A stretch of 47,543 nt of DNA from an uncultured Acidobacteriota bacterium (lineage in GTDB: Bacteria; Acidobacteriota; CAIWXX01): the NCBI GenBank assembly GCA_903916735.1, contig CAIWXX010000093.1, positions 1 to 47,543 on the forward strand, written 5' to 3'. Below, one piece after another: positions 18,565 through 29,000 of the stretch. A program made the translations under genes and the position numbers. Position 1 is the stretch's first letter, and the number at the start of each line of letters is the position of its first letter. The notes beneath the pieces are model-generated. The model was not told the DNA's origin. It made no database searches and saw nothing but the letters and a program-made list of their open reading frames with translations.

Positions 18565-19194
18565 ATGGCTTTTAGTCTGTTTCCGAAAGACGTCAAATTT
18601 CACGAATTGTTCGCCGAACAGAATCGTATGATGATCGAGGCGGCGGAGATCCTGCAGGATATTTTCCAAAATTTTTCCGATGTTCCATCGAAATGCAATG
18701 CCATCGGGGAAGTCGAAAAGAAAGGAAATCATCTCTGTCGGGAGATCGGAAGGAAGCTCTCGCTCACCTTCATCACTCCACTCGACCGTGAGGACATCCA
18801 TGAGCTGAATCAGGCTCAAGAGGCTGTCATCAATGCCATCCGGAGTGTGGCGATACGTATTGCATTGTATGAATTGATGGAACTCAAGAAAGCGTCACTG
18901 GATTTGGTTTCAACACTCCATGCGATGGCCGACGGCACTGGAAAAATGCTCGGATGCCTGAAGCTGAAAAAAGATCCGGATGAATACACCAAGACCATCG
19001 AAACCCTCAAGCTCGAAGCCGACACGATTCTATTGGTGGCGCTGGGGGAGCTCTATGAAGGCCAGAATGGAAAGGCCGATGTGACGATGGGGACCATTAA
19101 GTGGACTCATATCTATGACCGTCTTGAAACGTCCATTAACCTGATGGACGACCTTACACATGTGATTGAAGGCATGATTTTGAAATATGTTTAA
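18565..19194 (+). CDS. DUF47 / PhoU-like Pit accessory protein
   Basis: The 209-residue all-helical protein belongs to the DUF47 group (Pfam PhoU_div), which is distantly related to PhoU and typically encoded next to Pit transporters. The pattern HELFAEQNRMMIEAAEIL, EVEKKGNHLCREIG, TPLDREDIHELN and DDLTHVIEGMILKYV is characteristic. Acidic E/D-rich turns (EKKGN, DREDIHE) correspond to the metal-binding positions of PhoU-type bundles. It overlaps the pit gene by 8 bases, indicating translational coupling and probable regulation or stabilisation of the transporter. A weak GGGGG lies before ATG. Confidence 0.92.
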   Translation: MAFSLFPKDVKFHELFAEQNRMMIEAAEILQDIFQNFSDVPSKCNAIGEVEKKGNHLCREIGRKLSLTFITPLDREDIHELNQAQEAVINAIRSVAIRIALYELMELKKASLDLVSTLHAMADGTGKMLGCLKLKKDPDEYTKTIETLKLEADTILLVALGELYEGQNGKADVTMGTIKWTHIYDRLETSINLMDDLTHVIEGMILKYV

Positions 19195-20194
19195 TACGCC
19201 TTTCCTGCTCATTGCCATCATCCTGGTGGCGCTGGTTTTTGATTTTACGAATGGCGCACATGACAGCGGCAATGCCATCGCGACAGTCGTTTCAACTCGA
19301 GTGCTCTCGCCGGTCGTCGCCGTCATCATGGCCGCGTCGCTCAATCTGGTCGGGGCCATTCTCGGACAAGAAGTGGCTCTCACAATCGGCAAAAGCATCG
19401 TCAATCCCGACGCTGTCATTGGCTGTCGGGCACTTGTTCTGGCGGCTCTTTTCGGGGCAATTGGCTGGAATATCCTGACATGGTGCTTCGGCTTGCCGTC
19501 ATCATCATCGCATGCGCTCATTGGCGGGCTGTGCGGAGCTGCCATGGCATGGGGTGGGTGGAATACGGTTAACTACATTTCGGTTGCCAAGAAGGTAATC
19601 ATCCCGCTGGTCGTCTCCCCCTTGAGTGGCTTTCTGGGGGGCTACTTTCTCATGGTCCTATTGGCCTGGATATGTCGCAGAGTCCGGCCGCGCCCGGCGG
19701 ACAGGCTCTTCCGAAAATTGCAGATACTCACATCGGCTCTCATGGCAACCGGCCACGGCCTGAACGATGCGCAGAAAACAATGGGGCTCATCACGCTCGC
19801 TCTCTTCACCTTCCACAAACTCCCGGCGGTGGAAGTTCCGCTCTGGGTGAAAATCGTCTGCGCACTAACGATGGCGGGCGGAACAGCCTCCGGCGGCTGG
19901 AAAATCATCAAGACGATGGGTCAGAAAATATTCAAGATAGAAGCCATACACGGCTTCGCCGCGACAACGTCGACCGCACTTGTCCTCTCCACAGCGTCCT
20001 TCTTCGGCGCGCCGATCAGCACTACCCATGTGTTTTCGTCGTCGATCCTCGGAGTCGGCGCGTCAAAGCGATTCTCGGCTGTGCGCTGGGGTGTTGCTGG
20101 AAATATGATCATTGCATGGGTTTTGACTCTGCCGGCATCGGCTCTGATGGGGGCACTTTTCATTTTCCTGCTGAAATTGGTGGGAGCTGCCTGA
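19187..20194 (+). CDS. pit: Low-affinity inorganic phosphate transporter (PiT family)
   Basis: The 335-residue integral membrane protein imports metal-phosphate using the ion gradient. It holds the two inverted PiT signature repeats, each with the FTNGAHD/GLNDAQK type core: DFTNGAHDSGNAIAT near residues 20-34 and ATGHGLNDAQKTMGL near 185-199. The matching GLPSSSSHALIGGLCGA and FFGAPISTTHVFSSSILG segments are also present. About ten membrane helices are visible. Start ATG 19187 lies inside the end of the DUF47 gene. The Pit-DUF47 pair is probably expressed from the leader carrying the 18498-18532 hairpin. Confidence 0.95.
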   Translation: MFNTPFLLIAIILVALVFDFTNGAHDSGNAIATVVSTRVLSPVVAVIMAASLNLVGAILGQEVALTIGKSIVNPDAVIGCRALVLAALFGAIGWNILTWCFGLPSSSSHALIGGLCGAAMAWGGWNTVNYISVAKKVIIPLVVSPLSGFLGGYFLMVLLAWICRRVRPRPADRLFRKLQILTSALMATGHGLNDAQKTMGLITLALFTFHKLPAVEVPLWVKIVCALTMAGGTASGGWKIIKTMGQKIFKIEAIHGFAATTSTALVLSTASFFGAPISTTHVFSSSILGVGASKRFSAVRWGVAGNMIIAWVLTLPASALMGALFIFLLKLVGAA

Positions 20195-20230
20195 CCGGGA
20201 ATTCTTGATCGCCCATGGATCGAAAATTCC

Positions 20231-20399
20231 ATGGTTGACACGCTACTCATCTCTGCAAGATCAGCCCGTCCGGGTCCAGTGCTCGTGGACATCTGCAAGG
20301 ATGCGCAAGCGGCAACGGCGGAGTACGATCCGGATTCGTCCCCGATCCGGCTGCCCGGGTATCGGCCGGATACTATTCCGTTGCGTGCGGCCGATCGAC
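20231..20399 (+). pseudogene. Acetolactate synthase (IlvB-type) gene fragment
   Basis: About 55 codons contain SARSARPGPVLVDICKDAQ followed by ATAEYDPD and RLPGYRPDT. This matches the conserved end of the N-terminal domain of thiamine-diphosphate acetolactate synthase, which normally reads TGRPGPVLVDIPKDVQ then a GYxP segment. The IPKD proline is changed to CKD. Nothing before or after in this frame belongs to the enzyme. The fragment overlaps the last 27 bases of the convergent RND permease gene. It is a relic, probably moved or left by rearrangement; an active acetolactate synthase must be elsewhere. Confidence 0.62.
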
Positions 20400-23300
20400 G
20401 AGATGCCCTGATTCTTCGGTTGAACTCTGCGGCCCACCCAACTTCAGCAATAAAACCGGAACGAAGATCAGGGTGACGAGCATGGAGAGCGAGAGACCGC
20501 CGATGACGGCCAACGCCAGCGGCTTTTGAAGTTCAGCGCCGGCGCCGAGGCCGAGAGCCAGCGGAAGCAATCCAAAGAGCGTGGCCAGCGTCGTCATGAG
20601 GATTGGTCGAAGACGAATCTTTCCGGCCTGCAAAAGAGCTTCTTGCAGGGACAGATTTTCGGCCCGGCGTATCTGGAATGTGCATTCAATGAGGATGATT
20701 CCGTTCTTGACGATTAAGCCGATCAACATGATCAGCCCCATGAATGATGAAACGTTGAACTCGGTTCCGGTGAGAAGCAGCATGATGAATGCGCCGATGA
20801 GGGAAACGGGGGCTGCCGAGAGGATGACGATTGCCGCCAAAAAATCACGAAATTGTACAACAAGAAGAAGGAAAACAAGCATGACGGCGATCAACAAAAC
20901 CAGGAGAAGCTGCCCAAATGAATGCTGCTGGGCTTGATACTGCCCGCCAAGCTCATAGGTATATCCAACGGGGAGTGCCGTGTGCGCCATGATGTCTTTG
21001 ACGCGTGGGATTACACTTCCCAGACTTGTCCCTGTGATCCTGGCTGTCACTGCAATCATCTGGCGTTGATTTTCACGGAGCAATTCGTTCTGACCGTTGA
21101 CTTCCTTCAATGTGGCAACCGCACTGAGCGGAACGATAGCCCCTGTTTTTTCATCCGACAAAGGAAACTGCTTGATAACGTCCGGATTAAATCGCTCGGC
21201 GTCCGAAAACCTGACGCGGACACCGATGAGCCGATCGAATTGGCGGATGTGTGTCACGACGGTTCCGAGCAGAGCCGATGAGACCTGTTTGGCGATGGAC
21301 TCCGCGTTGAGACCGGCGCGTTGTGCGCGAGTCGGATCGACGTCCACGAGAATCTCGGGATTTCCTCGTGTGACCCCATTATAAAGATCGACAAGTCCCG
21401 GAACTTTTTCGAGTTTTCCTGCGATCAGCTCGGCGCGATCCTGAAGCACCGCCGGATCGTCGCCGAAGATTTTGACTTCCACTGGTTCAGGCGAACCTTC
21501 CAGATCTCCCAGGATGTCCTGCAAAACCTGCACAAATTCGATCCGCAACGCCGGTTGAGTTGACTCAATTTGCGTTCGCAGATCATCCATGATCTCTTCG
21601 GCGTCGCGGCGGCGACCCTTTTTCAGTTTCACCAGGATATCTCCGGAGCTCTGTTCGGTGGCGAAAAGCCCGAGTTGAGCGCCGGTACGCCTGGAAAAGG
21701 ATGAGATTTCAGGAGTCGTCTTCAGAATCATCTCCACCTGATGGATGACGCGATTGCTTTCATCGAGTGATGTGCCCGATGGCATCCAATAATCCAGGAC
21801 GAAGGATCCCTCGTCCATCGTCGGCAAGAACCCGGAGCCCAGGTGCAGATAGATCAGCACTCCGATGCCGATACAGAGAACGGTTGTCGCGATGACCGTC
21901 TTTGTATGCCCGAGAGCCCATTGCGCCATTTGGTGATAGACGCGGATCAACCGGTTTAAGAAAAGATCCGATTGACCTTTCTTCTTTCGATGAAAATCCT
22001 CACGCAGGAACTGTTCCGACAGGAGCGGAATTAAAGTGAATGCCAGAACCAATGAGATCAGGACGGCGGTCGAGAGCGTTATGGAAAAAGCCGCGAAGAA
22101 TTGACCGACGACTCCTTCGACCAGCCCGAGCGGCAGAAACACGACGACGGTCGTCAATGTCGATCCTGCGACGGCGCCGAAAATCTCTTGTGTGGCTGTC
22201 CTGATGACCTCGCTTTTGGACTCGCCTGTCTCGGCGCTTCGCTGCAGGTGCCTGTGGATGTTTTCCACCACCACAATGGCGTTATCGATCACGAGCCCGA
22301 TGGCCACCGCCAGCCCTCCAAGCGACATCAGGTTCAGCGTCTGATTGAATTGCTTCATGAAAAAAAGCGTCATGATCACAGTTACGGGAATGCTGGAAGC
22401 GGCAATCAGCGTCGACCTCCACTCACGCAGAAAGAAGAATAAAATCAGAACGGAGAGAAGCCACCCGATTAAAATTGCATCTCGAACGCTGCTGATCGAA
22501 TCGCGGACGAACTCTGCCAGATCGTACACTATCGACAGATGCACATTCGCTGGCAATATTTTCTCCAATTCCTTTACCTTTTCGATTGCCTGCTGTTCGA
22601 TCCTGAGTATGCTCCCGCCGATCTGTCTGGTGAGATTGATCTGAGCCGCCGGTTCTCCGTTCCCGGTCGCCAGCATGAGCTTATCTTCCGTGCCTTCGAA
22701 AATTTGCGCGACATCACGCAGAGAGACAAGCGACACCGCCTTGTCCGGCCCGCTCTGCCGCGTTCCCACGACGATATTTCCGATGATGTCGATGCTTTTG
22801 ATCTCGCCCGACATCAGGATCAGGAATTGTTTGTAGTCCTTGCTGAGCCTCCCCACAGCTTCGATCGTGTTGGCGGCGTGGATAGCGTCCTGAATCTGTT
22901 CGAGTGTCAGATGGTTGGCCAGCAGTTTTTGGGAATCGACGACGACTTCGATCTCGCGGACCGTATCACCCAGCACTCGGACTTGCCCCACTCCCGAAAT
23001 GCGACTCAGCAGTGGACGGATGTCGTATTGCGCGGCATCACGCAAATCGGCCGGTGACACTCCCTTGCCGGTCAGATTGAAGCTAAGAACCGGAAAAACA
23101 GCTGGAGTCAACCGCTCCACAGTGAGCTGCGTTTCTGCGGGAAGCAACGGCCGGATTTCACTGACCTTGGCCTGGACTTGCTGCAACGCAAGTTGCATAT
23201 CGGTGTGAGGAAGGAAGCCGACCGATAGCTCCGACCCTCCGCGGATGGTACGGGACCTCACGCGGTAGACTCCGAGGACCCCCGACATCGCCTCTTCAAT

Positions 23301-23498
23301 CGGCCGTGTGACGCTCAGGAGCATGTTCCCTGTCGGCAGATCACCGGCCTCGGCTATGATCGCAATGCGAGGGAAGTCGACCTCGGGATAGATACCGCTG
23401 GGGAGTGTGAAGGCAGCATAGAGGCCTGCTGCCGCCAGAATCACAATGCCGAGGATCAGGGATTTCCGATGGGCAATGGCGCTTTCCGCGATGTTCAT
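20373..23498 (-). CDS. RND efflux permease (system 1)
   Basis: The 1041-residue inner-membrane RND pump has the duplicated layout: first helix (MNIAESAIAHRKSLILG), large periplasmic loop, helices 2-6, helix 7 (KTVIATTVLCIGIGVLIYLHLG), second loop and helices 8-12. The helix-4 relay reads GLVIDNAIVVVEN, with one aspartate where drug pumps usually have two, as in metal pumps such as CusA, though the classic CzcA DFG-x3-DG motif is absent. The gene order of its operon matches czcCBA. Substrate is therefore open. It begins 9 bases after the adaptor gene. The last codons (about 9) overlap the acetolactate synthase relic on the other strand, so its natural C-terminus may have been replaced. Confidence 0.95.
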   Translation of the reverse strand: MNIAESAIAHRKSLILGIVILAAAGLYAAFTLPSGIYPEVDFPRIAIIAEAGDLPTGNMLLSVTRPIEEAMSGVLGVYRVRSRTIRGGSELSVGFLPHTDMQLALQQVQAKVSEIRPLLPAETQLTVERLTPAVFPVLSFNLTGKGVSPADLRDAAQYDIRPLLSRISGVGQVRVLGDTVREIEVVVDSQKLLANHLTLEQIQDAIHAANTIEAVGRLSKDYKQFLILMSGEIKSIDIIGNIVVGTRQSGPDKAVSLVSLRDVAQIFEGTEDKLMLATGNGEPAAQINLTRQIGGSILRIEQQAIEKVKELEKILPANVHLSIVYDLAEFVRDSISSVRDAILIGWLLSVLILFFFLREWRSTLIAASSIPVTVIMTLFFMKQFNQTLNLMSLGGLAVAIGLVIDNAIVVVENIHRHLQRSAETGESKSEVIRTATQEIFGAVAGSTLTTVVVFLPLGLVEGVVGQFFAAFSITLSTAVLISLVLAFTLIPLLSEQFLREDFHRKKKGQSDLFLNRLIRVYHQMAQWALGHTKTVIATTVLCIGIGVLIYLHLGSGFLPTMDEGSFVLDYWMPSGTSLDESNRVIHQVEMILKTTPEISSFSRRTGAQLGLFATEQSSGDILVKLKKGRRRDAEEIMDDLRTQIESTQPALRIEFVQVLQDILGDLEGSPEPVEVKIFGDDPAVLQDRAELIAGKLEKVPGLVDLYNGVTRGNPEILVDVDPTRAQRAGLNAESIAKQVSSALLGTVVTHIRQFDRLIGVRVRFSDAERFNPDVIKQFPLSDEKTGAIVPLSAVATLKEVNGQNELLRENQRQMIAVTARITGTSLGSVIPRVKDIMAHTALPVGYTYELGGQYQAQQHSFGQLLLVLLIAVMLVFLLLVVQFRDFLAAIVILSAAPVSLIGAFIMLLLTGTEFNVSSFMGLIMLIGLIVKNGIILIECTFQIRRAENLSLQEALLQAGKIRLRPILMTTLATLFGLLPLALGLGAGAELQKPLALAVIGGLSLSMLVTLIFVPVLLLKLGGPQSSTEESGHLVDRPHATE

Positions 23499-23507
23499 GA
23501 CGAAGAA

Positions 23508-24602
23508 TCACTTTGCGCCGGCATGCTCATTTCCATTCATCACAGTGACTTTCATCCGATCCGCCAAACCGTAGCTACCTATCGTCACAACCATTTCGCC
23601 GGGTTTCACGCCCTCCAATATCTCCATATTCTCGCCGTCGCGCCATCCCGTTTTGACGCGACGCTCCTGAACCGTCGAATCCGGTCGGACCACAAACACC
23701 TTCGGCTCTTCGTTGGTCATGACCAGGGAACTGGTTGGAACGGAGATCGCATCATTCCGGACGGAGGTGATGATTCCGGCGGATGCGAACATGCCGCTGC
23801 GGAGTTGATGTGATCCATTGGCAATTCGAATTCGAACCGCCACGGCATTGGTTGCCGGATCGACGATCGGAAGAATGGCCACAATTTTGCCTTGAAAAAC
23901 GACGTTCGAAAAAGCGTCGGTCCGAACTTCCGCTTCCAACCCGACCTTGACAAGAGAGAGGAATGAAGTCTGGAGACTGGCCGTCAACTCGATGGGATTG
24001 TCATTGGCGACCTCCATGATGGGCTCATTGGACGTTCCATCAACCTGCTCGCCGACATTGACGAAACGCTTGACCACAGTGCCGGAGATCGGCGATCGGA
24101 CATGGGCGCGTGAAAGCTGAGTCTGGACGGTATCGTAAGCCGACTGCGCCGCAACCAACTCGTGATGGGCATCTTCCTTCTCTCGCCCCGCGGCAATTCC
24201 ACGTTCGAAAAGCTTCTCCGTCCTCACCTCGTTGGCGCGGGCACTTTCGAGAGCCGCCTGAGCCTCTTTGACCTGGTCCTCGAGCGTCGATGAATCCAGT
24301 GTGGCGATCACCTGGCCGTTCTCGACCGCATCGCCCTCCATGGCCAGCAGTTCATTCACTCGACCGGGAACCAGAGCGCTGATTTTCACATCCTGGTTAG
24401 GAAGAGCGTTGAGCACGCCGTTCGCCTGAATGATCTGCCGGATGAGACCCTTCCGAACAGGAGTGGTCTGCACGGTCACATTGACAGATGTTTCCTGTGT
24501 CTCACTCCCGGATTCGGCGCTCTTACCTCCGCATCCTGTCATGAACGGAAACAGGATCAGGGAAGCCGACAATAATGATATAAAATTTGCTGTCTGTTTC
24601 AT
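23508..24602 (-). CDS. RND periplasmic adaptor lipoprotein (system 1)
   Basis: A 364-residue membrane-fusion protein bridging the RND permease and the outer-membrane factor. The N-terminus is a lipoprotein signal ending FMTGC (lipidated Cys about residue 24). It is followed by a biotinyl-lipoyl half (VPGRVNELLAMEGDAVENGQ), a helical hairpin (about 105-165), the second half (ARVRSPISGTVVKRFVNVG type; seen as HVRSPISGTVVKRFV), a beta-barrel domain and a membrane-proximal domain. No His-rich metal-binding tail is seen. Its start overlaps the outer-membrane-factor stop by 4 bases (ATGA). Confidence 0.94.
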   Translation of the reverse strand: MKQTANFISLLSASLILFPFMTGCGGKSAESGSETQETSVNVTVQTTPVRKGLIRQIIQANGVLNALPNQDVKISALVPGRVNELLAMEGDAVENGQVIATLDSSTLEDQVKEAQAALESARANEVRTEKLFERGIAAGREKEDAHHELVAAQSAYDTVQTQLSRAHVRSPISGTVVKRFVNVGEQVDGTSNEPIMEVANDNPIELTASLQTSFLSLVKVGLEAEVRTDAFSNVVFQGKIVAILPIVDPATNAVAVRIRIANGSHQLRSGMFASAGIITSVRNDAISVPTSSLVMTNEEPKVFVVRPDSTVQERRVKTGWRDGENMEILEGVKPGEMVVTIGSYGLADRMKVTVMNGNEHAGAK

Positions 24603-25840
24603 TCGATATCGACTCCCGCTGCCTGTTCCAAATCGGCGAGTGCTGTTTGAAAGTTCATCAGAGTGTCCAGATACTCCAGCCTGACTTCATGCATGCTTCG
24701 CTGAGCATCCAGAGCGGCCAGGATCCCGGTTTTTCCTTCATGATAGCTCTCCTGCGAAAGCTCCTTGATCTCATCAGCTGCAGGCAGAATCTCCTTGCTG
24801 TAATTAACGGCTTGCTCATGTGCTGCCTGGTAGGTCAAAAAGGCCGCAACGATCTCAGATCGGGCCTTGAGCCTGGCGGATGCCTCTTCCGCGCGAAGGC
24901 TCTCCAGCAAGGCATTGGAACGATTGATCTCGCCCGTCTTCTGATTCAAGATTGGAAGTTCCATCTTCAGGGCGCCGCGCCATCCATACATGACATCGGC
25001 GTCGTTGATTTCAACGCCGGCTTCCACGTCCAGATCCGGAATTCGCCCGGCTCGCGCCAGCGCCAACCGCGCCTCTTCTGCCAGGATCTCTTGTTGGATC
25101 GCCATGACCTCGATCTTCTGAGCCACTGCGGCGTCGAGGAGGGTTTCAAGAGAGAGGTGCGGTGGATTGTCTTCCATTGAGCCGAGAAGCTCGATGGGAT
25201 CTTCGAGCGGGCGATTCAGGAGCGCGTTCAATTTCACATTGGCGCCTTTCATATCACTGTCTGCCTGTTTCAGTTCGTTTTCACGACGTTTCAGATCCAG
25301 AGCAGCTTGCAGCACATCGAATTTCGCGACATCTCCGGCATCGAATCTCTGTTGAGCAATTGTGAACAGATGTTCGGCGAGATCGCGGGAATCTGAGATT
25401 CGGAGGCGTCGTTCGCGTGACTGCAAGGCGCTGTAAAACGCGATTCGAACATCATGCCGCAAATCCCGGCGGCCGGCGGTCAGGTTGAAGCCGGCAATCG
25501 TTGCTTCATGCGTGGCGGCTTTGATTCTCTTTGAACGCTTCCCACCCAATTCGAAAACATAGCCGCCGCCGACGAAGTAGTGAGGCTGTGATCGCGTGTC
25601 CTCGACGATGAAGCTGGGATTATTCAGCTCCTGCTCGATTTTTGTCTCCGCCCTGGCGACATCCCCGCGCTTCATCAGAGCCACCAGATCCTGACTGTGT
25701 TGCATGGCGTAGTCGATGGCTTGGTGAATATCGAGCGCGAGCGCCCGTTCATCGGCGGTTGTCGGAATTTGTCCTGCAAGAGGAATCGACCCGTGGATAA
25801 TAAGAACCCCGATCGAGATAATCCACCTTAGGATAGTCAT
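24599..25840 (-). CDS. Outer-membrane efflux factor, TolC/CzcC-like (system 1)
   Basis: The 413-residue product begins with a signal peptide (MTILRWIISIGVLIIHG, cut near LAG). It then shows the duplicated TolC-type helical-barrel repeats; YVFELGGKRSKRIKAA and DLRHDVRIAFYSALQSRERR closely resemble CzcC/CusC-type members. It forms the outer-membrane exit of the pump. The frame is open to 25993, but no upstream ATG offers both a ribosome site and a signal peptide; ATG 25840 was chosen for the signal peptide although its ribosome site is also weak. Between 25841 and 26097 there is no gene, and the promoter of this three-gene operon is expected there. Confidence 0.9.
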   Translation of the reverse strand: MTILRWIISIGVLIIHGSIPLAGQIPTTADERALALDIHQAIDYAMQHSQDLVALMKRGDVARAETKIEQELNNPSFIVEDTRSQPHYFVGGGYVFELGGKRSKRIKAATHEATIAGFNLTAGRRDLRHDVRIAFYSALQSRERRLRISDSRDLAEHLFTIAQQRFDAGDVAKFDVLQAALDLKRRENELKQADSDMKGANVKLNALLNRPLEDPIELLGSMEDNPPHLSLETLLDAAVAQKIEVMAIQQEILAEEARLALARAGRIPDLDVEAGVEINDADVMYGWRGALKMELPILNQKTGEINRSNALLESLRAEEASARLKARSEIVAAFLTYQAAHEQAVNYSKEILPAADEIKELSQESYHEGKTGILAALDAQRSMHEVRLEYLDTLMNFQTALADLEQAAGVDIE

Positions 25841-26097
25841 ATCGAGGGCAAATCTATCACTTAATATGCCTGATCGCCACTCTGAAATCCTTGAGTTCAT
25901 TATTCTTTGCCGGCAGGTGTACTGGTGACTCGCTTCAGTGGCACGACTCTGGCCATATCGCAACCTGGCCTTGAATTGATGACATAGGTTCATTGACGCC
26001 GAGGATATTGTCGTCTACTGCTGATTCTGTTGCGAGGCGGTGCATATAGGAGGAAAAAGCCCCGTTGACTGCTTCCATTGCCTCATTTGTGCTACTT

Positions 26098-29000
26098 TCA
26101 TTCCAAGCTATCCGGCACATAAGGAGCGGCGGCTTTGCGACGGAAGGCACGCGAGAAACGAGTTTGCAGGGCGTCGAGGTATGTATAGAAAACCGGCGTC
26201 ACGTAGAGTGTGACGACTTGTGAGAACGCGAGGCCGCCGACGACGGCGAGGCCGAGTGGCCGGCGGGATTCGGAACCGGAACCCAGGCCGAGGGCGATCG
26301 GGAGTGTTCCCATGAAGGCCGCCATGGTCGTCATCATGATCGGACGGAAACGGATGCTTGCCGCTTTCTGAATCGCATCGGCCGGCGTCAGACCTTCACT
26401 CCGCTGCGCTTCGATCGCGAAGTCGATCATCATGATCGCGTTCTTCTTGACAACGCCGATCAGCATGACCAGCCCGACGAAGCTATAGACGTTCAGCTCG
26501 CTCCTGAAGATCATCAATGTCAGTAGCGCTCCAAATCCTGCAAACGGCAGGCCCGTCAGAATCGTGATTGGATGGACGAAGCTTTCATAGAGGATGCCGA
26601 GGACCATGTAGATCACCATAATTGCCAGAATGAGGAGCACGCCCAACCCCGCCTGCGACGATTGGAATGCCTGCGCTGTTCCAGCGAAATTTGACGTGAT
26701 CGTGGACGGCAGAACCTGTCGCGCCACTTTCTGAACTTGCGTGATGGCTTCTCCGATGGAGTAGCCGGGCTTAAGGTTGAAGGACATCGTCACCGACGGC
26801 GTCTGGCCCGAGTGGTTGATGAGGAGTGGTCCGACTCCGGTCGACAGGCGCGCGACAGTCGAAAGCGGCACGAGTTTGCCGGTATCCGAACGCACGTATA
26901 GAAGGTTGAGCGCTGATGGGTTGTTCTGGTATTGCGGCTGGAGTTGCATGATGACCCAATACTGGTTTGTGGCTGTATAGATCGTGGACACCTGCCGTGA
27001 TCCATATGCGTTGTAGAGCGCGCTTTCGATATCTTGCGCCGAAACGCCCATGAGCGACGCCTTGTCGCGATCGATTTCCACGTTGACCTGTGGGTTCTTG
27101 ATCAGCAGATCGCTCGCCACATCCGTCAAGCCGGGGAGGTCACGAATCTTCGTTTCCAGCGCCGGCACGACAGAATAAAGCATGCGGATATCGGAGGTTT
27201 GAAGTGTAAATTGATAGAGGCTCTTGGTTGATTGTCCTCCGATCGAGATCGGAGGAGGCACCTGCAAATAGACTTTGATCCCTGGAACCTGTGCCAGCTT
27301 CGATCGAACGTCTTCGACAAACTCCTGAGCGCTGAGTTCGCGCTGCGCCCTCGGTTTGAGGCGAATGAAGAAGCGGCCCTGGTTGTTGGTGGCATTCGGG
27401 CCGCCGGCGCCGACCGACGACAATAGCGCGTCGACGTTGGGGTCTTTTCTGATGATGTTGGCGATGACTTGCTGGTGTGTTTTCATCGAATCGAATGAGA
27501 TGCCCTCAGCGCCCTCCGTCGACCCCCTCACCAGTCCAATGTCCTCGCTCGGCAGGAACCCCGTATGCGCTTTGCCAAAGAGGTAGATGGTGCCGACGAG
27601 AATCAGCGCCGAAAAAACCAGGGAGCTCACACGGTGTCGCATTACCCAGGCCAGCGTGTCTTCGTAAAAAGTACGCGTCTTTTCGTACCAATTCTCGGTG
27701 ACCGCATAAAACCGACCATGATGTGCTTCCCGCGACGGCGTCAGGAAACGGCTGCACATCATCGGGGTGAGGGTGAGTGAAACGAAACCGGAGACGAGAA
27801 TGGCGGAACTGATTGTCACGGCGAATTCATGGAAGAGGCGCCCGATGATGCCTCCCATGAACAGCAGCGGAATGAAGACGGCCGCCAGCGAGAGTGTCAT
27901 CGAAATAATGGTGAACCCGACTTCGCGCGCGCCGTCAACAGCCGCGACAGGCGCCGCCTTGCCCATCTCCATGTGACGGACGATGTTTTCAAGCATGACA
28001 ATGGCGTCGTCGACGACGAAGCCGACCGAGAGCGTGAGGGCCATCAAGGAGAGATTGTCGAGACTGTAGCCGAGGAGATACATAATCCCAAAAGTGCCGA
28101 CAACCGATAGCGGCAAGGCAAGGCTTGGGATGATTGTTGCCGACAGATTTCTCAGGAAGAGAAAGATAACGAGGATGACGAGGAAGAGGGTGAGCAGCAG
28201 TGTGAATCTGACATCGTTAATCGACTGGCGGATGGAAACCGAACGATCGTAAAGAATCTGAACGTCCACCGATGCCGGGAGTTGCAGTTTGAGTTTCTCC
28301 ATCAGGCTCTTCACGGCCGTCGCCACGGCAACCGTGTTGGTGCCCGGTTGCCTCTGGATAGCCAGCATGATGGTTCGAGAATCGTTGTACCACGCCGCCA
28401 CTTTATCGTTCTGCACGCTATCGAGGACGTCGCCCAGGTCGCCCAATCGCACGGGAGATCCGTTGCGGTAGGTGACGATCAACGGTCTGAAGGCGCTCGC
28501 ATTTTGTAGCTGTCCGGAGGCCTGTACTGTAAACGCTTTGTTGGTGCCCCAGAGAATGCCTGTCGGCAGGTTGACATTGCCGTTGCTGATCGCATTGGCA
28601 ACCTCGTCGATGCCGATTCCACGCGATGCAAGGGCGTTTGGATCCAGCAGCATCCTCACGGCATATTTCTGCGAGCCGTAGACCTGGACCTGCGCAACAC
28701 CCGAAACCATCGAGATTCGCTGAGCCATGAGGGTCTGGCCGTATTCGTCGAGTGTCGACAGCGGCAGGCTCGGGGACATCAATGCAAAAAAGAGAATTGG
28801 GCTATCGGCGGGATTCACTTTCTGATACGACGGCGGGAGAATATTTTGGGGCAACTGGTTCATCGTCTTTGCAATGGAGGCTTGAACATCCTGCGCCGCT
28901 GCGTCGATATTCCGGTCGAGCGCGAATTGCAGCACGATGGACGTCGACCCCTGTGCGCTGCTGCTGGTCATGGAATCCAATCCAGCAATCGTGGAGAATT

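Noticed and set aside
20373-23498. Assigning the first permease as CzcA/CusA
   Set aside because: Operon order and the CzcC-like factor fit, but the CzcA helix-4 motif is absent and no metal-site methionines or His-rich segments could be assigned, so no gene symbol was given.
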